Positions 6,578 through 13,077 of a DNA stretch of 13,077 bases are shown one piece after another. The notes beneath the pieces were generated by a model. It had not been told where the DNA came from and searched no databases. It saw nothing but the letters and a program-made list of their open reading frames with translations. Origin of the DNA: Candidatus Woesearchaeota archaeon (GTDB lineage Archaea > Nanobdellota > Nanobdellia > Woesearchaeales > CG1-02-33-12). Numbering within the stretch: the first letter of the stretch is position 1; every line of letters begins with the position of its first letter. The DNA is taken from assembly GCA_017609385.1 (NCBI GenBank), contig JAFCEA010000011.1:1-13077 (forward strand), written 5' to 3'. The position numbers were made by a program, and so were the translations under genes.

Positions 6578-7123
6578 ATGAAATCAGATATAATGCATGA
6601 GATTAATATCCCAGAAGGGATTGAAATAAGCAGAGAAGCTCATTTAATTAAAGTAAAGGGTCCTAAGGGAGAGGTAAGCAAAAAACTTGCAGGTCCAAAG
6701 ATTGAGATAGTTGCAGACAAAAATTCAGTAAAGATAATCTCAAAAAAGGCATCAAAAAGAGAGAAAAAATTAATTTATACTTTCAAGGCGCATATAAACA
6801 ATATGATAAAGGGAGTAACAGAGCCATTTGTTTACAAGCTAAAAATATGCCCAGGGCATTTTCCCATGAATGTATCAATAGAGGGGGATTTTTTTATTAT
6901 AAAGAATCTTTTTGGGGAGAAGACCCCAAGAAAACTTAAGATAAATCCAAAGGTTAAGATAAAGATAGATGGCAAGGATGTATATGTTGAGGGAATTGAC
7001 AAAGAGCTCACTGCACAGACAGCAGCAAGCATTGAAATGCTTACAAAAATAAAAAACAGGGATAAAAGAATATTTCAGGATGGCATATATATTGTCTCAA
7101 AGGCAGGAAAAGAAATTAAGTGA
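6578..7123 (+). CDS. rpl6: Large ribosomal subunit protein uL6 (L6)
   Basis: uL6 sits near the sarcin-ricin loop and the factor-binding site. The 181 residues contain the two repeated alpha/beta domains of the family: EINIPEGIEISREAHLIKVKGPKGEVSKKL in the first, then PFVYKLKICPGHFPMNVSIEGD, LFGEKTPRKLKI and the terminal DKRIFQDGIYIVSK. The start is uncertain by a few codons: ATG 6578 follows the uS8 stop by two bases; ATG 6593 would give a product five residues shorter, and TTG 6566 would overlap uS8. None has a clear ribosome-binding site, so coupling to uS8 is likely. Confidence 0.94.
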   Translation: MKSDIMHEINIPEGIEISREAHLIKVKGPKGEVSKKLAGPKIEIVADKNSVKIISKKASKREKKLIYTFKAHINNMIKGVTEPFVYKLKICPGHFPMNVSIEGDFFIIKNLFGEKTPRKLKINPKVKIKIDGKDVYVEGIDKELTAQTAASIEMLTKIKNRDKRIFQDGIYIVSKAGKEIK

Positions 7124-7124
7124 T
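7120..7124 (+). promoter_or_regulatory. GTGAT ribosome-binding site for eL32 spanning the uL6 stop
   Basis: GTGAT contains the uL6 stop TGA (7121-7123) and lies four bases before the eL32 ATG at 7129. The same bases could be read as a GTG start, which would add three residues to eL32. Confidence 0.4.
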
Positions 7125-7128
7125 TATC

Positions 7129-7674
7129 ATGAAAAAAATAAAATTCATCAGGCAGGATGCACATAAGAAATCCAGGTTAGGCAATAAATGGAGAAGACCA
7201 AAAGGCCTTCACTCAAAGATGAGGCTTAGCTTCAAGGGTTATAACAAGAGTGTTTCAATTGGTTATGGAAGTCCTAAGAACACAAGAGGCTTAGACAAAT
7301 CAGGCCTTAAACTAATAATGATCAAATCATTAAAAGAGCTTGAAAAGATTAATGTTAAAGAGGAATGCATTGCTGTTGCAAAAACAATTGGCCTTAAGAA
7401 AAAGATTGAGGTTTTGAAACAAGCGATTAAAAAAGGTATTAAGGTTGTTAATGTTAAAGATGTTAATAAATTCCTGAAAGAGGTTGAGGAAAAAATTAAG
7501 AAAACCAAAGAGGAAAAAGAAAAGCTCAAAAAGGAAAAAGAAGTTAAGAAAAAAGAAAGAGAAAAAGCACCTAAGAAGAAAACAATAGAAGAAAAGGTTG
7601 AGAAGACAGATGAAGAGAAGAAAGAAGAAGAGAAAAAAGAGAGAGATAGGGTACTGACAAAAAAGACTGAATAA
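7129..7674 (+). CDS. rpl32e: Large ribosomal subunit protein eL32 (L32e) with charged tail
   Basis: eL32 is specific to archaea and eukaryotes and binds 23S rRNA on the solvent side of the large subunit. Its core covers residues 1 to about 110: IRQDAHKKSRLGNKWRRPKG, LHSKMRLSFKGYNKSVSIGY, GSPKNTRGLDKSGL, and ECIAVAKTIGLKKKIEVLKQ with the terminal GIKVVNV strand. Residues 112-181 are an almost uninterrupted Lys/Glu tail with helical character. The ATG at 7129 gives the natural start with GTGAT upstream; GTG 7120 is an alternative. Confidence 0.94.
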   Translation: MKKIKFIRQDAHKKSRLGNKWRRPKGLHSKMRLSFKGYNKSVSIGYGSPKNTRGLDKSGLKLIMIKSLKELEKINVKEECIAVAKTIGLKKKIEVLKQAIKKGIKVVNVKDVNKFLKEVEEKIKKTKEEKEKLKKEKEVKKKEREKAPKKKTIEEKVEKTDEEKKEEEKKERDRVLTKKTE

Positions 7675-7676
7675 AA

Positions 7677-8129
7677 ATGAAACTTAAGACCCAGAAAAGG
7701 CTTGCTGCTAGCTTGCTGAAATGCAGTAAGAAAAGGATTGTCTTTGATAATGAAAGGCTTGATGAGATAAAGGAATCAATAACAAAAAAGGATATTGATG
7801 GTTTGATTAAAGACAAGGCTATCAAAAAGAAGCAGGCCAAAGGCGTTTCAAGGGCAAGGGCAAACAAGATAAAGAGGCAGAAGTCAAAAGGAAGAAGAAA
7901 AGGTCCTGGCTCAAAAAAGGGAACACATGGTGCAAGACTGCCAAAAAAGCAGGCATGGATAAAAAAAGTCAGAGTTCAAAGGAAATTTATCAAAGAACTA
8001 AAAGACAAGAAAATAATAACCTCCAAATCACACCAGATGCTTTATTCAAAAATAAGTGGTGGTTTTTTCAGAAGCAGGAAACACATAAAACTATATATTA
8101 AAGAGCATGATATGGCAAGAAAAAAATGA
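7677..8129 (+). CDS. rpl19e: Large ribosomal subunit protein eL19 (L19e)
   Basis: eL19 is an archaeal/eukaryotic protein with a long helical extension that contributes to intersubunit bridges. The 150 residues match the archaeal family: LKTQKRLAASLLKCSKKRIV, an IDGLIKDKAIKKKQAKGVSR helix, the basic loop GRRKGPGSKKGTHGARLP, and the C-terminal FFRSRKHIKLYIKEH. Length is typical and there is no charged tail. It starts two bases after eL32 and its stop overlaps the uL18 start (ATGA). Confidence 0.95.
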   Translation: MKLKTQKRLAASLLKCSKKRIVFDNERLDEIKESITKKDIDGLIKDKAIKKKQAKGVSRARANKIKRQKSKGRRKGPGSKKGTHGARLPKKQAWIKKVRVQRKFIKELKDKKIITSKSHQMLYSKISGGFFRSRKHIKLYIKEHDMARKK

Positions 8130-8704
8130 TAAAAGATAAAATTCATATAGTTCAGTTAAGAAGGAAGAGAGAAAGAAAAACAAACTATAAGAGAAGAATT
8201 GCTCTTCTTGTTTCAGGAAAGCCAAGGCTTGTTATCAGGAAATCATTATGTAATATTAATATTCAGATTGTTGAATACAAGCCTGAAGGAGACAATATAA
8301 TTTTATCAGCAAATTCAAAGGAGCTTGTAAAATTTGGATATACTCTTAACAAGGGCAATATTCCTAGTGCATATTTAACAGGGCTTTTGCTTGGGCAGAA
8401 AGCAAAGAAAAAAGGAGTAAAAGAAGCAATCCTTGACATTGGCTTAAATACCCATGTTAAAGGCTCAAGAATCTATGCTTCTTTGAAAGGTGTTGTTGAC
8501 TCTGGTCTGAAAGTGCCATGCTCAGAAGAGGTTTTTCCTCCAGGGGAAAGGATTAACGGAACCCATATTTCAGAGTATGCAGAAAAACTAAAAAAAGAAA
8601 ATAAGGAAAAGTATGAAAAGCAGTTTTCAGCTTATATTAAAAACAAGACCGAAGATGTAAAAAAGCAGTTTAATGATGTAAAAGATAAGATTATGAAGGT
8701 ATAA
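8126..8704 (+). CDS. rpl18: Large ribosomal subunit protein uL18 (L18)
   Basis: uL18 binds 5S rRNA together with uL5 in the central protuberance. The 192 residues are the usual length for the archaeal/eukaryotic form: RRKRERKTNYKRRIALLVSG, KPRLVIRKSLCNINIQIVEY, AYLTGLLLGQKAKKKGVKEA followed by ILDIGL, the VKGSRIYASLKGVVDSGLKV strand-helix unit, and PPGERINGTHISEYAEKL near the C-terminus. The last 35 residues form a charged helix seen in the archaeal family. The start overlaps the eL19 stop by four bases. Confidence 0.95.
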   Translation: MIKDKIHIVQLRRKRERKTNYKRRIALLVSGKPRLVIRKSLCNINIQIVEYKPEGDNIILSANSKELVKFGYTLNKGNIPSAYLTGLLLGQKAKKKGVKEAILDIGLNTHVKGSRIYASLKGVVDSGLKVPCSEEVFPPGERINGTHISEYAEKLKKENKEKYEKQFSAYIKNKTEDVKKQFNDVKDKIMKV

Positions 8705-8706
8705 AA

Positions 8707-9648
8707 ATGCATAATAAAGAAAAAACAAGAGAGGTTAAGGGTAAAAAAACAGAAAAATATTCTAGAGAACCTGAGTTTGACAAGGAAGCCTGGAATCCAA
8801 AAACAAGTATTGGAAAAAAGATTAAAGCTGGTGAGATAACAAAAATTGATGAAATCCTTGATAATGGGTTAAAAATACTTGAGCCAGAGATAGTTGATGT
8901 ATTATTGCCAAACCTAAAAACAGAGCTATTGCTTATAGGCCAGTCAAAGGGAAAATTTGGAGGCGGCCAGAGGCGGGTTTTCAGACAGACACAAAAGAAA
9001 ACACGCGAGGGAAACAAGCCAAATTTTGCAGCATATGCAGTTGTTGGGGATAATAATGGCTATGTTGGAATAGGCTATGGCAAGAGCAGGGAGACTGTTC
9101 CTGCAAGGGAAAAGGCCCTAAGAAATGCAAAGCTTAGTATTATAAAAATCAAGCGTGGCTGTGGTTCATGGCAGTGCAGTTGTGGAGAGCCTCATTCAAT
9201 TCCATTTAGCATACAGTCTAAGTGCGGCTCTTCTATTGTTAAGATAATGCCTGCTCCTAAAGGAAAGGGCCTTTGCATTGAAAAAGAGTGCCAGAAGATT
9301 CTTGATATGGCTGGAATAAAGGATGTATGGTCAAAAACAAAAGGCCAGACAAAGGTCAAGACAAATCTTGTACTAGCATGCTTTGATGCTCTGAAGCAGC
9401 TTAGCTCAACAAGGGTTCAGAAAAGATATTACAAAAGCCTTGGCATTGTTGAGGGTGCAACCAAGAAACAAGAGCCTGAAACCGAAGAGGAAACCATGAT
9501 TGATATTATAAAGAAAAAAGTTAAGAAACAGGAAGCTAAGGAAAAGAAAACAGCAAAGCCAAATAAGGAAGCAAAGACTAATGTTCCTAAAAAAGAAGAT
9601 AATGAAAAGAAAATACTAGTAAAGAAAAAGGAAAAACAAAATGAGTGA
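8707..9648 (+). CDS. rps5: Small ribosomal subunit protein uS5 (S5) with insertion and charged tail
   Basis: uS5 forms part of the mRNA entry channel and affects decoding fidelity. The archaeal core is clear: EAWNPKTSIGKKIKAGEIT, ILEPEIVDVLLPNL (57-70), VVGDNNGYVGIGYGKSRET (112-130), the Cys/His motif RGCGSWQCSCGEPHSIPF (150-167; C152, C157, C159, H163), MPAPKGKGL and AGIKDVWSKTKGQT. At 313 residues it is longer than the usual 210-240 of archaeal uS5, for two reasons. Residues about 78-105 form a Gly/basic insertion (GKFGGGQRRVFRQTQKKTRE). Residues 250-313 are a Lys/Glu-rich tail. The gene starts two bases after uL18 and its end overlaps uL30 by eight bases. Confidence 0.95.
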   Translation: MHNKEKTREVKGKKTEKYSREPEFDKEAWNPKTSIGKKIKAGEITKIDEILDNGLKILEPEIVDVLLPNLKTELLLIGQSKGKFGGGQRRVFRQTQKKTREGNKPNFAAYAVVGDNNGYVGIGYGKSRETVPAREKALRNAKLSIIKIKRGCGSWQCSCGEPHSIPFSIQSKCGSSIVKIMPAPKGKGLCIEKECQKILDMAGIKDVWSKTKGQTKVKTNLVLACFDALKQLSSTRVQKRYYKSLGIVEGATKKQEPETEEETMIDIIKKKVKKQEAKEKKTAKPNKEAKTNVPKKEDNEKKILVKKKEKQNE

Positions 9649-10114
9649 GAAAAAGAAAACAAATCTTGTAAAAGAAAGCAAAGAAAATAAGCCAAAAAAG
9701 TTAGCTGTTATCAGAATAAGAGGCATAACCGGAGTAGAGAAAAGCATAAAGGATACTCTTAATATGCTCTGCCTTTATCATAATAATTATTGTGTTGTTG
9801 TAGATAGCAAGATGCTTGGAATGGTAAAAAAAGTAAAGGATTATGTAACATGGGGAGAGATCAATGATGAAACATACAGGCTTTTGGTTGAAAAGAGGGC
9901 AGAGGAATACAAAGGAAGAATAACTGACAAAAAGAAAAAGATTAACTACAAAAAATTTATAGTTATTAATAATAAAAAATACAAAAGATATTTCAGGCTC
10001 AGCCCTCCAAAAGGAGGCTTTGAAAGAAAAGGCATCAAGGTTCCATTCACTAGGAAAGGAGCTTTAGGCTATAGAAAGGAAAAAATCAATGAATTAATCA
10101 AAAAGATGGTTTAG
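9641..10114 (+). CDS. rpl30: Large ribosomal subunit protein uL30 (L30), archaeal long form
   Basis: uL30 binds 23S rRNA on the solvent side of the large subunit. The archaeal/eukaryotic form is about 155 residues, against 60 in bacteria, and this one is 157. Seen are LAVIRIRGITGVEKSIKDTL, the LCLYHNNYCVVVD strand, MLGMVKKVKDYVTWGEI, then a basic C-terminal region with FRLSPPKGGFERKGIKVPF and KGALGYRKEKINELI. A polar N-terminal stretch of about 20 residues precedes the fold. An AAGG stretch occurs upstream within the uS5 tail, and the start lies inside uS5 (eight-base overlap). Confidence 0.95.
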   Translation: MSEKKKTNLVKESKENKPKKLAVIRIRGITGVEKSIKDTLNMLCLYHNNYCVVVDSKMLGMVKKVKDYVTWGEINDETYRLLVEKRAEEYKGRITDKKKKINYKKFIVINNKKYKRYFRLSPPKGGFERKGIKVPFTRKGALGYRKEKINELIKKMV

Positions 10115-10705
10115 ATGGTTGTTTATAAGACAAGAAAAAATAGGAAGATGCGGGGCTCTAAGACACATGGCTGGGGAGCTATGAAAAAACATAGGGGAGC
10201 AGGCTCTCGCGGCGGCAGAGGTATGGCCGGAACAGGAAAACGGGGTGATGCAAAAAAGCCAAGCATCTGGAAGAATAAAAAATACTTCGGAAAGCATGGT
10301 TTTACAAGGCCAAAAAAGATAACAATTAAGATAAAGGCAATAAACCTCAAAACAATTGAGCAAAAACTTGAATCACTATTATCAAAGAAACTAATTGAAA
10401 AGAAAAATGATTCTTATGTTGTTGATTTAAAGAAACTTGGCTTTAACAAGCTTTTAAGCACAGGAAAAATTACAAAAAAGTTTAGTATAAAATGTGAGTA
10501 TGCGTCCAAGAAAGTTATTGATAAAATTAAAAAATCTGGCAGCAATATTATCTTAGAAGAAAAAAAAGTTAAAGAGGTTAAGGAGAAACCAAAAGAAGAA
10601 AAACCAGTTGCTGAAACAGCAGAAAAAGTTGAGGAAAAGTCTAAAGAAAAAGAACCTATTGTTGAAACAAAACAAGAAGAAACTAAGAAAGAAGTTAAAA
10701 AATAA
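10115..10705 (+). CDS. rpl15: Large ribosomal subunit protein uL15 (L15) with charged tail
   Basis: uL15 penetrates the large subunit through a Gly/Arg-rich N-terminal arm. Residues 10-44 show this arm clearly (RKMRGSKTHGWG, KHRGAGSRGGRGMAGTGKRG), followed by the globular domain with FGKHGFTRP (58-65), ITIKIKAINLKTIEQKL, VVDLKKLGFNKLLSTGKIT and a final KVIDKIKKSGSNIIL. Archaeal uL15 usually ends near residue 145-150; here residues 148-196 add a Lys/Glu-rich tail. It starts directly at the uL30 stop (TAG then ATG). Confidence 0.95.
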   Translation: MVVYKTRKNRKMRGSKTHGWGAMKKHRGAGSRGGRGMAGTGKRGDAKKPSIWKNKKYFGKHGFTRPKKITIKIKAINLKTIEQKLESLLSKKLIEKKNDSYVVDLKKLGFNKLLSTGKITKKFSIKCEYASKKVIDKIKKSGSNIILEEKKVKEVKEKPKEEKPVAETAEKVEEKSKEKEPIVETKQEETKKEVKK

Positions 10706-10716
10706 AAACCCTTAAA

Positions 10717-12111
10717 ATGTCAGTTATTGATAGCATTATAGAAAACCTGCCAGAGGTATCTGGCCCAACACAAAAAAGGCTTTCTTTTAAAGAAAAGTTG
10801 AAGTGGACTGGAATTGTTCTTATTTTATTTTTTATTCTTGGAATGATACCATTGTTTGGCCTTGGTTATAATGCACTGGCACAGTTTGAATATTTTTCAA
10901 CAGTTCTTGCTGCAAAGTTTGGCTCTTTGATATCTTTGGGAATTGGGCCAATAGTGACTGCTTCTATTATCCTGCAATTATTAAATGGTTCAGGCATACT
11001 AAAGATGGACCTTACAACACATGAGGGCAAGAAAAGGTTTCAGGGATTACAGAAATTATTGTCTATTGTAATTATTTTTGTTGAGGCTGCTATTTTTGTG
11101 TTTATGGGTGGCTTGGCTCCTGCAGCAGAATATGCTGGAACAGCTGTTTACCTGCAATTACAACTAATTTTAGTGTTCCAGTTGTTCCTTGGGGGAATGC
11201 TGATTTTGTTTATGGATGAGGTTGTAAGCAAGTGGGGCTTTGGCTCAGGAATATCTTTGTTTATAGCTGCTGGTGTCAGCCAAACCATATTTGTAAGGGC
11301 ATTGTCGCCTTTGCCATCACCATTTAATCCAGGAATAGCAACAGGTGCAATTCCTGCTTTGTTCCAGTCATTGGCAGCAGGAGATCCTGTGACAGCTGGC
11401 TTAATGATTGCAGCAGTTATTGCAACAATAGTTGTTTTTGCTATTGCAGTCTATGCCCAGGCAATGAAAATAGAAATACCATTAAGCTTTGGAAGGATTA
11501 GGGGGTATGGAATAAGATGGCCCTTGTCATTTATTTATACAGGAGTTATTCCTGTTATTCTTGTTTCTGCTTTGATGGCTAATATACAGCTCTGGGCGAG
11601 ATTATTGCAAAATTGGGGGCGCCCAATTCTTGGAACCTTTGTGGGAAATAGCCCTCAGTCAGGGCTTGTTGTATGGCTTTCCTCCCCAAATATAGTAAGC
11701 AAAATAATAAAGGGCAGTATTGTTTCTGCTGATTTTGCACAAGCCCTTGTTTATATGCTTTTTATGATCGCAGGATGTGTTATATTCTCAATGTTTTGGG
11801 TTCAGACAGCTGGCATGGATGCAAGAAGCCAGGCAAGGCAGATAATGGCCTCTGGATTACAAATACCTGGCTTTAGAAAAGACCAAAGAATTTTAGAGCA
11901 TCTATTAAATAGATATATACACCCATTGACTATAATGGGAGCTATAGCTATTGGGTTTTTAGCTTCACTAGCTGACTTGACAGGCGCTCTAAGCAGTGGA
12001 ACAGGAATATTGCTAGCAGTTATGATAATATACAGGCTTTATGAGGAAATATCAAAGCAGCACATGATGGACATGAATCCAATGATGAGAAAGTTTATGG
12101 GAGGCTCATAA
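10717..12111 (+). CDS. secY: Protein translocase subunit SecY
   Basis: SecY is the channel subunit of the membrane protein-conducting pore. The 464 residues give ten hydrophobic segments, roughly 31-48, 71-90 (after a plug-like 56-68), 112-133, 146-167, 172-194, 225-247, 268-290, 337-360, 403-420 and 424-440. Archaeal SecY landmarks are present: LGIGPIVTASIILQLL (TM2b), VSKWGFGSGISLFIAAGVSQ (TM5), IPLSFGRIRG in the 6/7 cytosolic loop that docks on ribosomes, and MDARSQARQI with IPGFRKDQR in the 8/9 loop. The family similarity to the Methanocaldococcus protein is high throughout. There is an 11-base gap after uL15 and no strong ribosome-binding site. Confidence 0.97.
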   Translation: MSVIDSIIENLPEVSGPTQKRLSFKEKLKWTGIVLILFFILGMIPLFGLGYNALAQFEYFSTVLAAKFGSLISLGIGPIVTASIILQLLNGSGILKMDLTTHEGKKRFQGLQKLLSIVIIFVEAAIFVFMGGLAPAAEYAGTAVYLQLQLILVFQLFLGGMLILFMDEVVSKWGFGSGISLFIAAGVSQTIFVRALSPLPSPFNPGIATGAIPALFQSLAAGDPVTAGLMIAAVIATIVVFAIAVYAQAMKIEIPLSFGRIRGYGIRWPLSFIYTGVIPVILVSALMANIQLWARLLQNWGRPILGTFVGNSPQSGLVVWLSSPNIVSKIIKGSIVSADFAQALVYMLFMIAGCVIFSMFWVQTAGMDARSQARQIMASGLQIPGFRKDQRILEHLLNRYIHPLTIMGAIAIGFLASLADLTGALSSGTGILLAVMIIYRLYEEISKQHMMDMNPMMRKFMGGS

Positions 12112-12112
12112 A

Positions 12113-12904
12113 ATGTTTGAAGCAATATTAAATCCAGTATTTGCACCATTGCTTAATCTGCCTCCTTTATTTGCTATTATTATTATCTCTTTTGTTTTAA
12201 CCTTATTGATAACACTTATCCATAAGTTTGCAACTGATCAGAAACTGATGAAAAGCCTTAAGGATGAGATGAAGAGTCATCAAAAAGAGATGAAAGACCA
12301 TAAAGATAATCCTCAGAAGGTTATGGAAATCCAGAAACAAGTGATGCAGAAAAACATGGAGTTCATGAAACATTCTTTTAAGCCAATGATATTCACATTT
12401 ATCCCAATAATAATTATATTTGGCTGGCTTAATGCTCATATGGCCTATTATCCAATAATGCCTAATCAGGAATTTGATATAACCCTTACATTTGACTTGG
12501 AAGGTTTGGGAAAGGGTATCAACCTTGTTTCTGTAATTCCTGAAAATCAGCTGGAAATTATCAATGGTGCAAAACAGACTGTGGAAAAAAATAAAACAAA
12601 AACTTTTTTTAGTGAAAAATGGGTTGGAATGGCAAAATGGAAATTAAAAGGCCCAGAAGGGCTTTATACATTGGTTTATTCATTTGATGATGATATGAGG
12701 GCATATGAAAAGGATTTAATTATAACTGAGGAAAGAAAATATGCTGCTCCTGAAAAAAGAATAAATGATGAAAGTTCATTAAAATCAATTAAAATAGGAA
12801 ATGAGCCAATCAGGCCATTGTTTGGCCTTGGATGGATATGGACATATATAATCTTCTCAATAATATTCAGCATCATAATAAGAAAGGTTTTGAAGGTGGC
12901 CTGA
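12113..12904 (+). CDS. DUF106 / EMC3-like membrane protein (Oxa1 superfamily insertase)
   Basis: Archaeal DUF106 proteins are relatives of YidC/Oxa1, EMC3 and TMCO1, thought to help insert membrane proteins beside the Sec channel. The 263 residues show a first membrane segment at 17-38 and a charged helical, coiled-coil-like cytosolic hairpin at 39-88 (KSLKDEMKSHQKEMKDHKDN, then KVMEIQKQVMQKNMEFMKHS). The second segment is at 92-113 and the third at 237-258, with the typical end FGLGWIWTYIIFSIIF. Residues 114-236 form an extracytoplasmic region with alternating strand-like segments, larger than the short loop of many homologues. The gene begins one base after secY. Archaeal gene orders often place adenylate kinase between the two; it is absent here. 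The insertase role is inferred from family and context. Confidence 0.85.
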   Translation: MFEAILNPVFAPLLNLPPLFAIIIISFVLTLLITLIHKFATDQKLMKSLKDEMKSHQKEMKDHKDNPQKVMEIQKQVMQKNMEFMKHSFKPMIFTFIPIIIIFGWLNAHMAYYPIMPNQEFDITLTFDLEGLGKGINLVSVIPENQLEIINGAKQTVEKNKTKTFFSEKWVGMAKWKLKGPEGLYTLVYSFDDDMRAYEKDLIITEERKYAAPEKRINDESSLKSIKIGNEPIRPLFGLGWIWTYIIFSIIFSIIIRKVLKVA

Positions 12905-12906
12905 TT

Positions 12907-12923
12907 CTTTTGCAAAAGCTTTT
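12907..12923. promoter_or_regulatory. Interlocking palindromes next to the eL34 TATA box
   Basis: CTTTTGCAAAAG (12907-12918) is a perfect 12-base palindrome and overlaps a second perfect palindrome, AAAAGCTTTT (12914-12923). They cover the BRE position and the first bases of the TATA box. They could be a repressor operator, part of the BRE, or AT-rich chance. The T-run at 12920-12924 might also end the upstream transcript. Confidence 0.35.
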
Positions 12924-12929
12924 TAAATA
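12920..12929 (+). promoter_or_regulatory. TATA box of the eL34 promoter
   Basis: TTTTTAAATA matches the archaeal TATA consensus and follows an A-rich GCAAAAGC in the BRE position. A start of transcription about 25 bases downstream (near 12950-12955) would leave a leader of about 20 bases containing GAGGT (12961-12965). This lies in the longest gap between genes in the window. Confidence 0.7.
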
Positions 12930-12972
12930 AGCTGTTTTACCCCTTCTTAGAGGAATATTTGAGGTTAAGAAA

Positions 12973-13077
12973 ATGCCAGCAGGCAGACATAAATCAAGAT
13001 CATTGAGAAGGGTTTACACAAAACTCCCTGGAAGCAAGGTAGTTATTCATTATAAGAAGAGAAAGCCCTCTAAAGCA
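12973..13077 (+). CDS. rpl34e: Large ribosomal subunit protein eL34 (L34e), partial
   Basis: The first 35 codons read MPAGRHKSRSLRRVYTKLPG, then SKVVIHYKKRKPSKA, which is the conserved N-terminus of archaeal eL34, a protein of the large subunit present in archaea and eukaryotes. The gene is cut by the end of the window; the family's later zinc-binding cysteines would lie beyond it. GAGGT eight bases or so before the ATG is a good ribosome-binding site, and a TATA box lies about 45 bases upstream, so it is probably transcribed from its own promoter in addition to any read-through. Confidence 0.93.
   Translation, partial: MPAGRHKSRSLRRVYTKLPGSKVVIHYKKRKPSKA

Noticed and set aside
7490..7670. 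Purine-rich near-repetitive DNA in the charged tails as possible tandem repeats or CRISPR-like array
   Set aside because: There is no regular unit or spacer; it is low-complexity coding sequence for Lys and Glu.
1..13077. A new multi-gene system such as defence, mobile element or biosynthetic cluster
   Set aside because: Every gene is recognisable as part of the conserved archaeal ribosomal-protein/secY cluster, and there is no unassigned gene or gap longer than 68 bases.

Overview
The window is an AT-rich stretch of archaeal chromosome carrying the central and distal part of the large ribosomal-protein cluster (S10/spc/secY type). All 24 recognisable genes lie on the + strand. The archaeal assignment rests on archaea/eukaryote-only ribosomal proteins (eS4, eL32, eL19, eL34) interleaved with universal ones, on aIF1 (SUI1) and the RNase P protein Rpp29 between uL29 and uS17, on an archaeal-type SecY, and on a DUF106/EMC3-like Oxa1-superfamily gene after secY. 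Long Lys/Glu-rich tails on several ribosomal proteins, an N-terminally extended uS14, a basic insertion in uS5 and a divergent uL2 active-site loop suggest a DPANN lineage, possibly Woesearchaeota- or Pacearchaeota-like. That placement is inference from family resemblance and was not tested by phylogeny.

Layout. Bases 1-62 hold no recognisable gene, only a hairpin. Next, 63-2953 encode uL2, uS19, uL22, uS3 and uL29. Then 2950-3524 encode aIF1 and Rpp29. From 3531 to 10705 come uS17, uL14, uL24, eS4, uL5, uS14, uS8, uL6, eL32, eL19, uL18, uS5, uL30 and uL15. SecY (10717-12111) and the DUF106 membrane protein (12113-12904) follow. A 68-base gap (12905-12972) with a convincing TATA box precedes eL34, which is cut by the window end.

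How the genes work together. The products build both ribosomal subunits, select the start codon (aIF1), mature tRNA 5' ends (Rpp29) and move or insert nascent proteins at the membrane (SecY, DUF106). Between 63 and 12904 genes overlap by up to 8 bases or are separated by at most about 13 bases, so a single long transcript with translational coupling is likely. At several junctions the stop codon TGA lies inside a GTGAT or GGTGA Shine-Dalgarno-like sequence for the next gene. The only visible internal promoter candidate is the one before eL34.

I found no RNA gene, CRISPR array, mobile element, defence system or other undescribed multi-gene system. What deserves a second look is lineage-specific detail: the polyampholyte tails, a repeated IPTxxEL motif in the uL22 tail, the altered uL2 loop, the extracytoplasmic domain of the DUF106 protein, and interlocking palindromes at the eL34 promoter.
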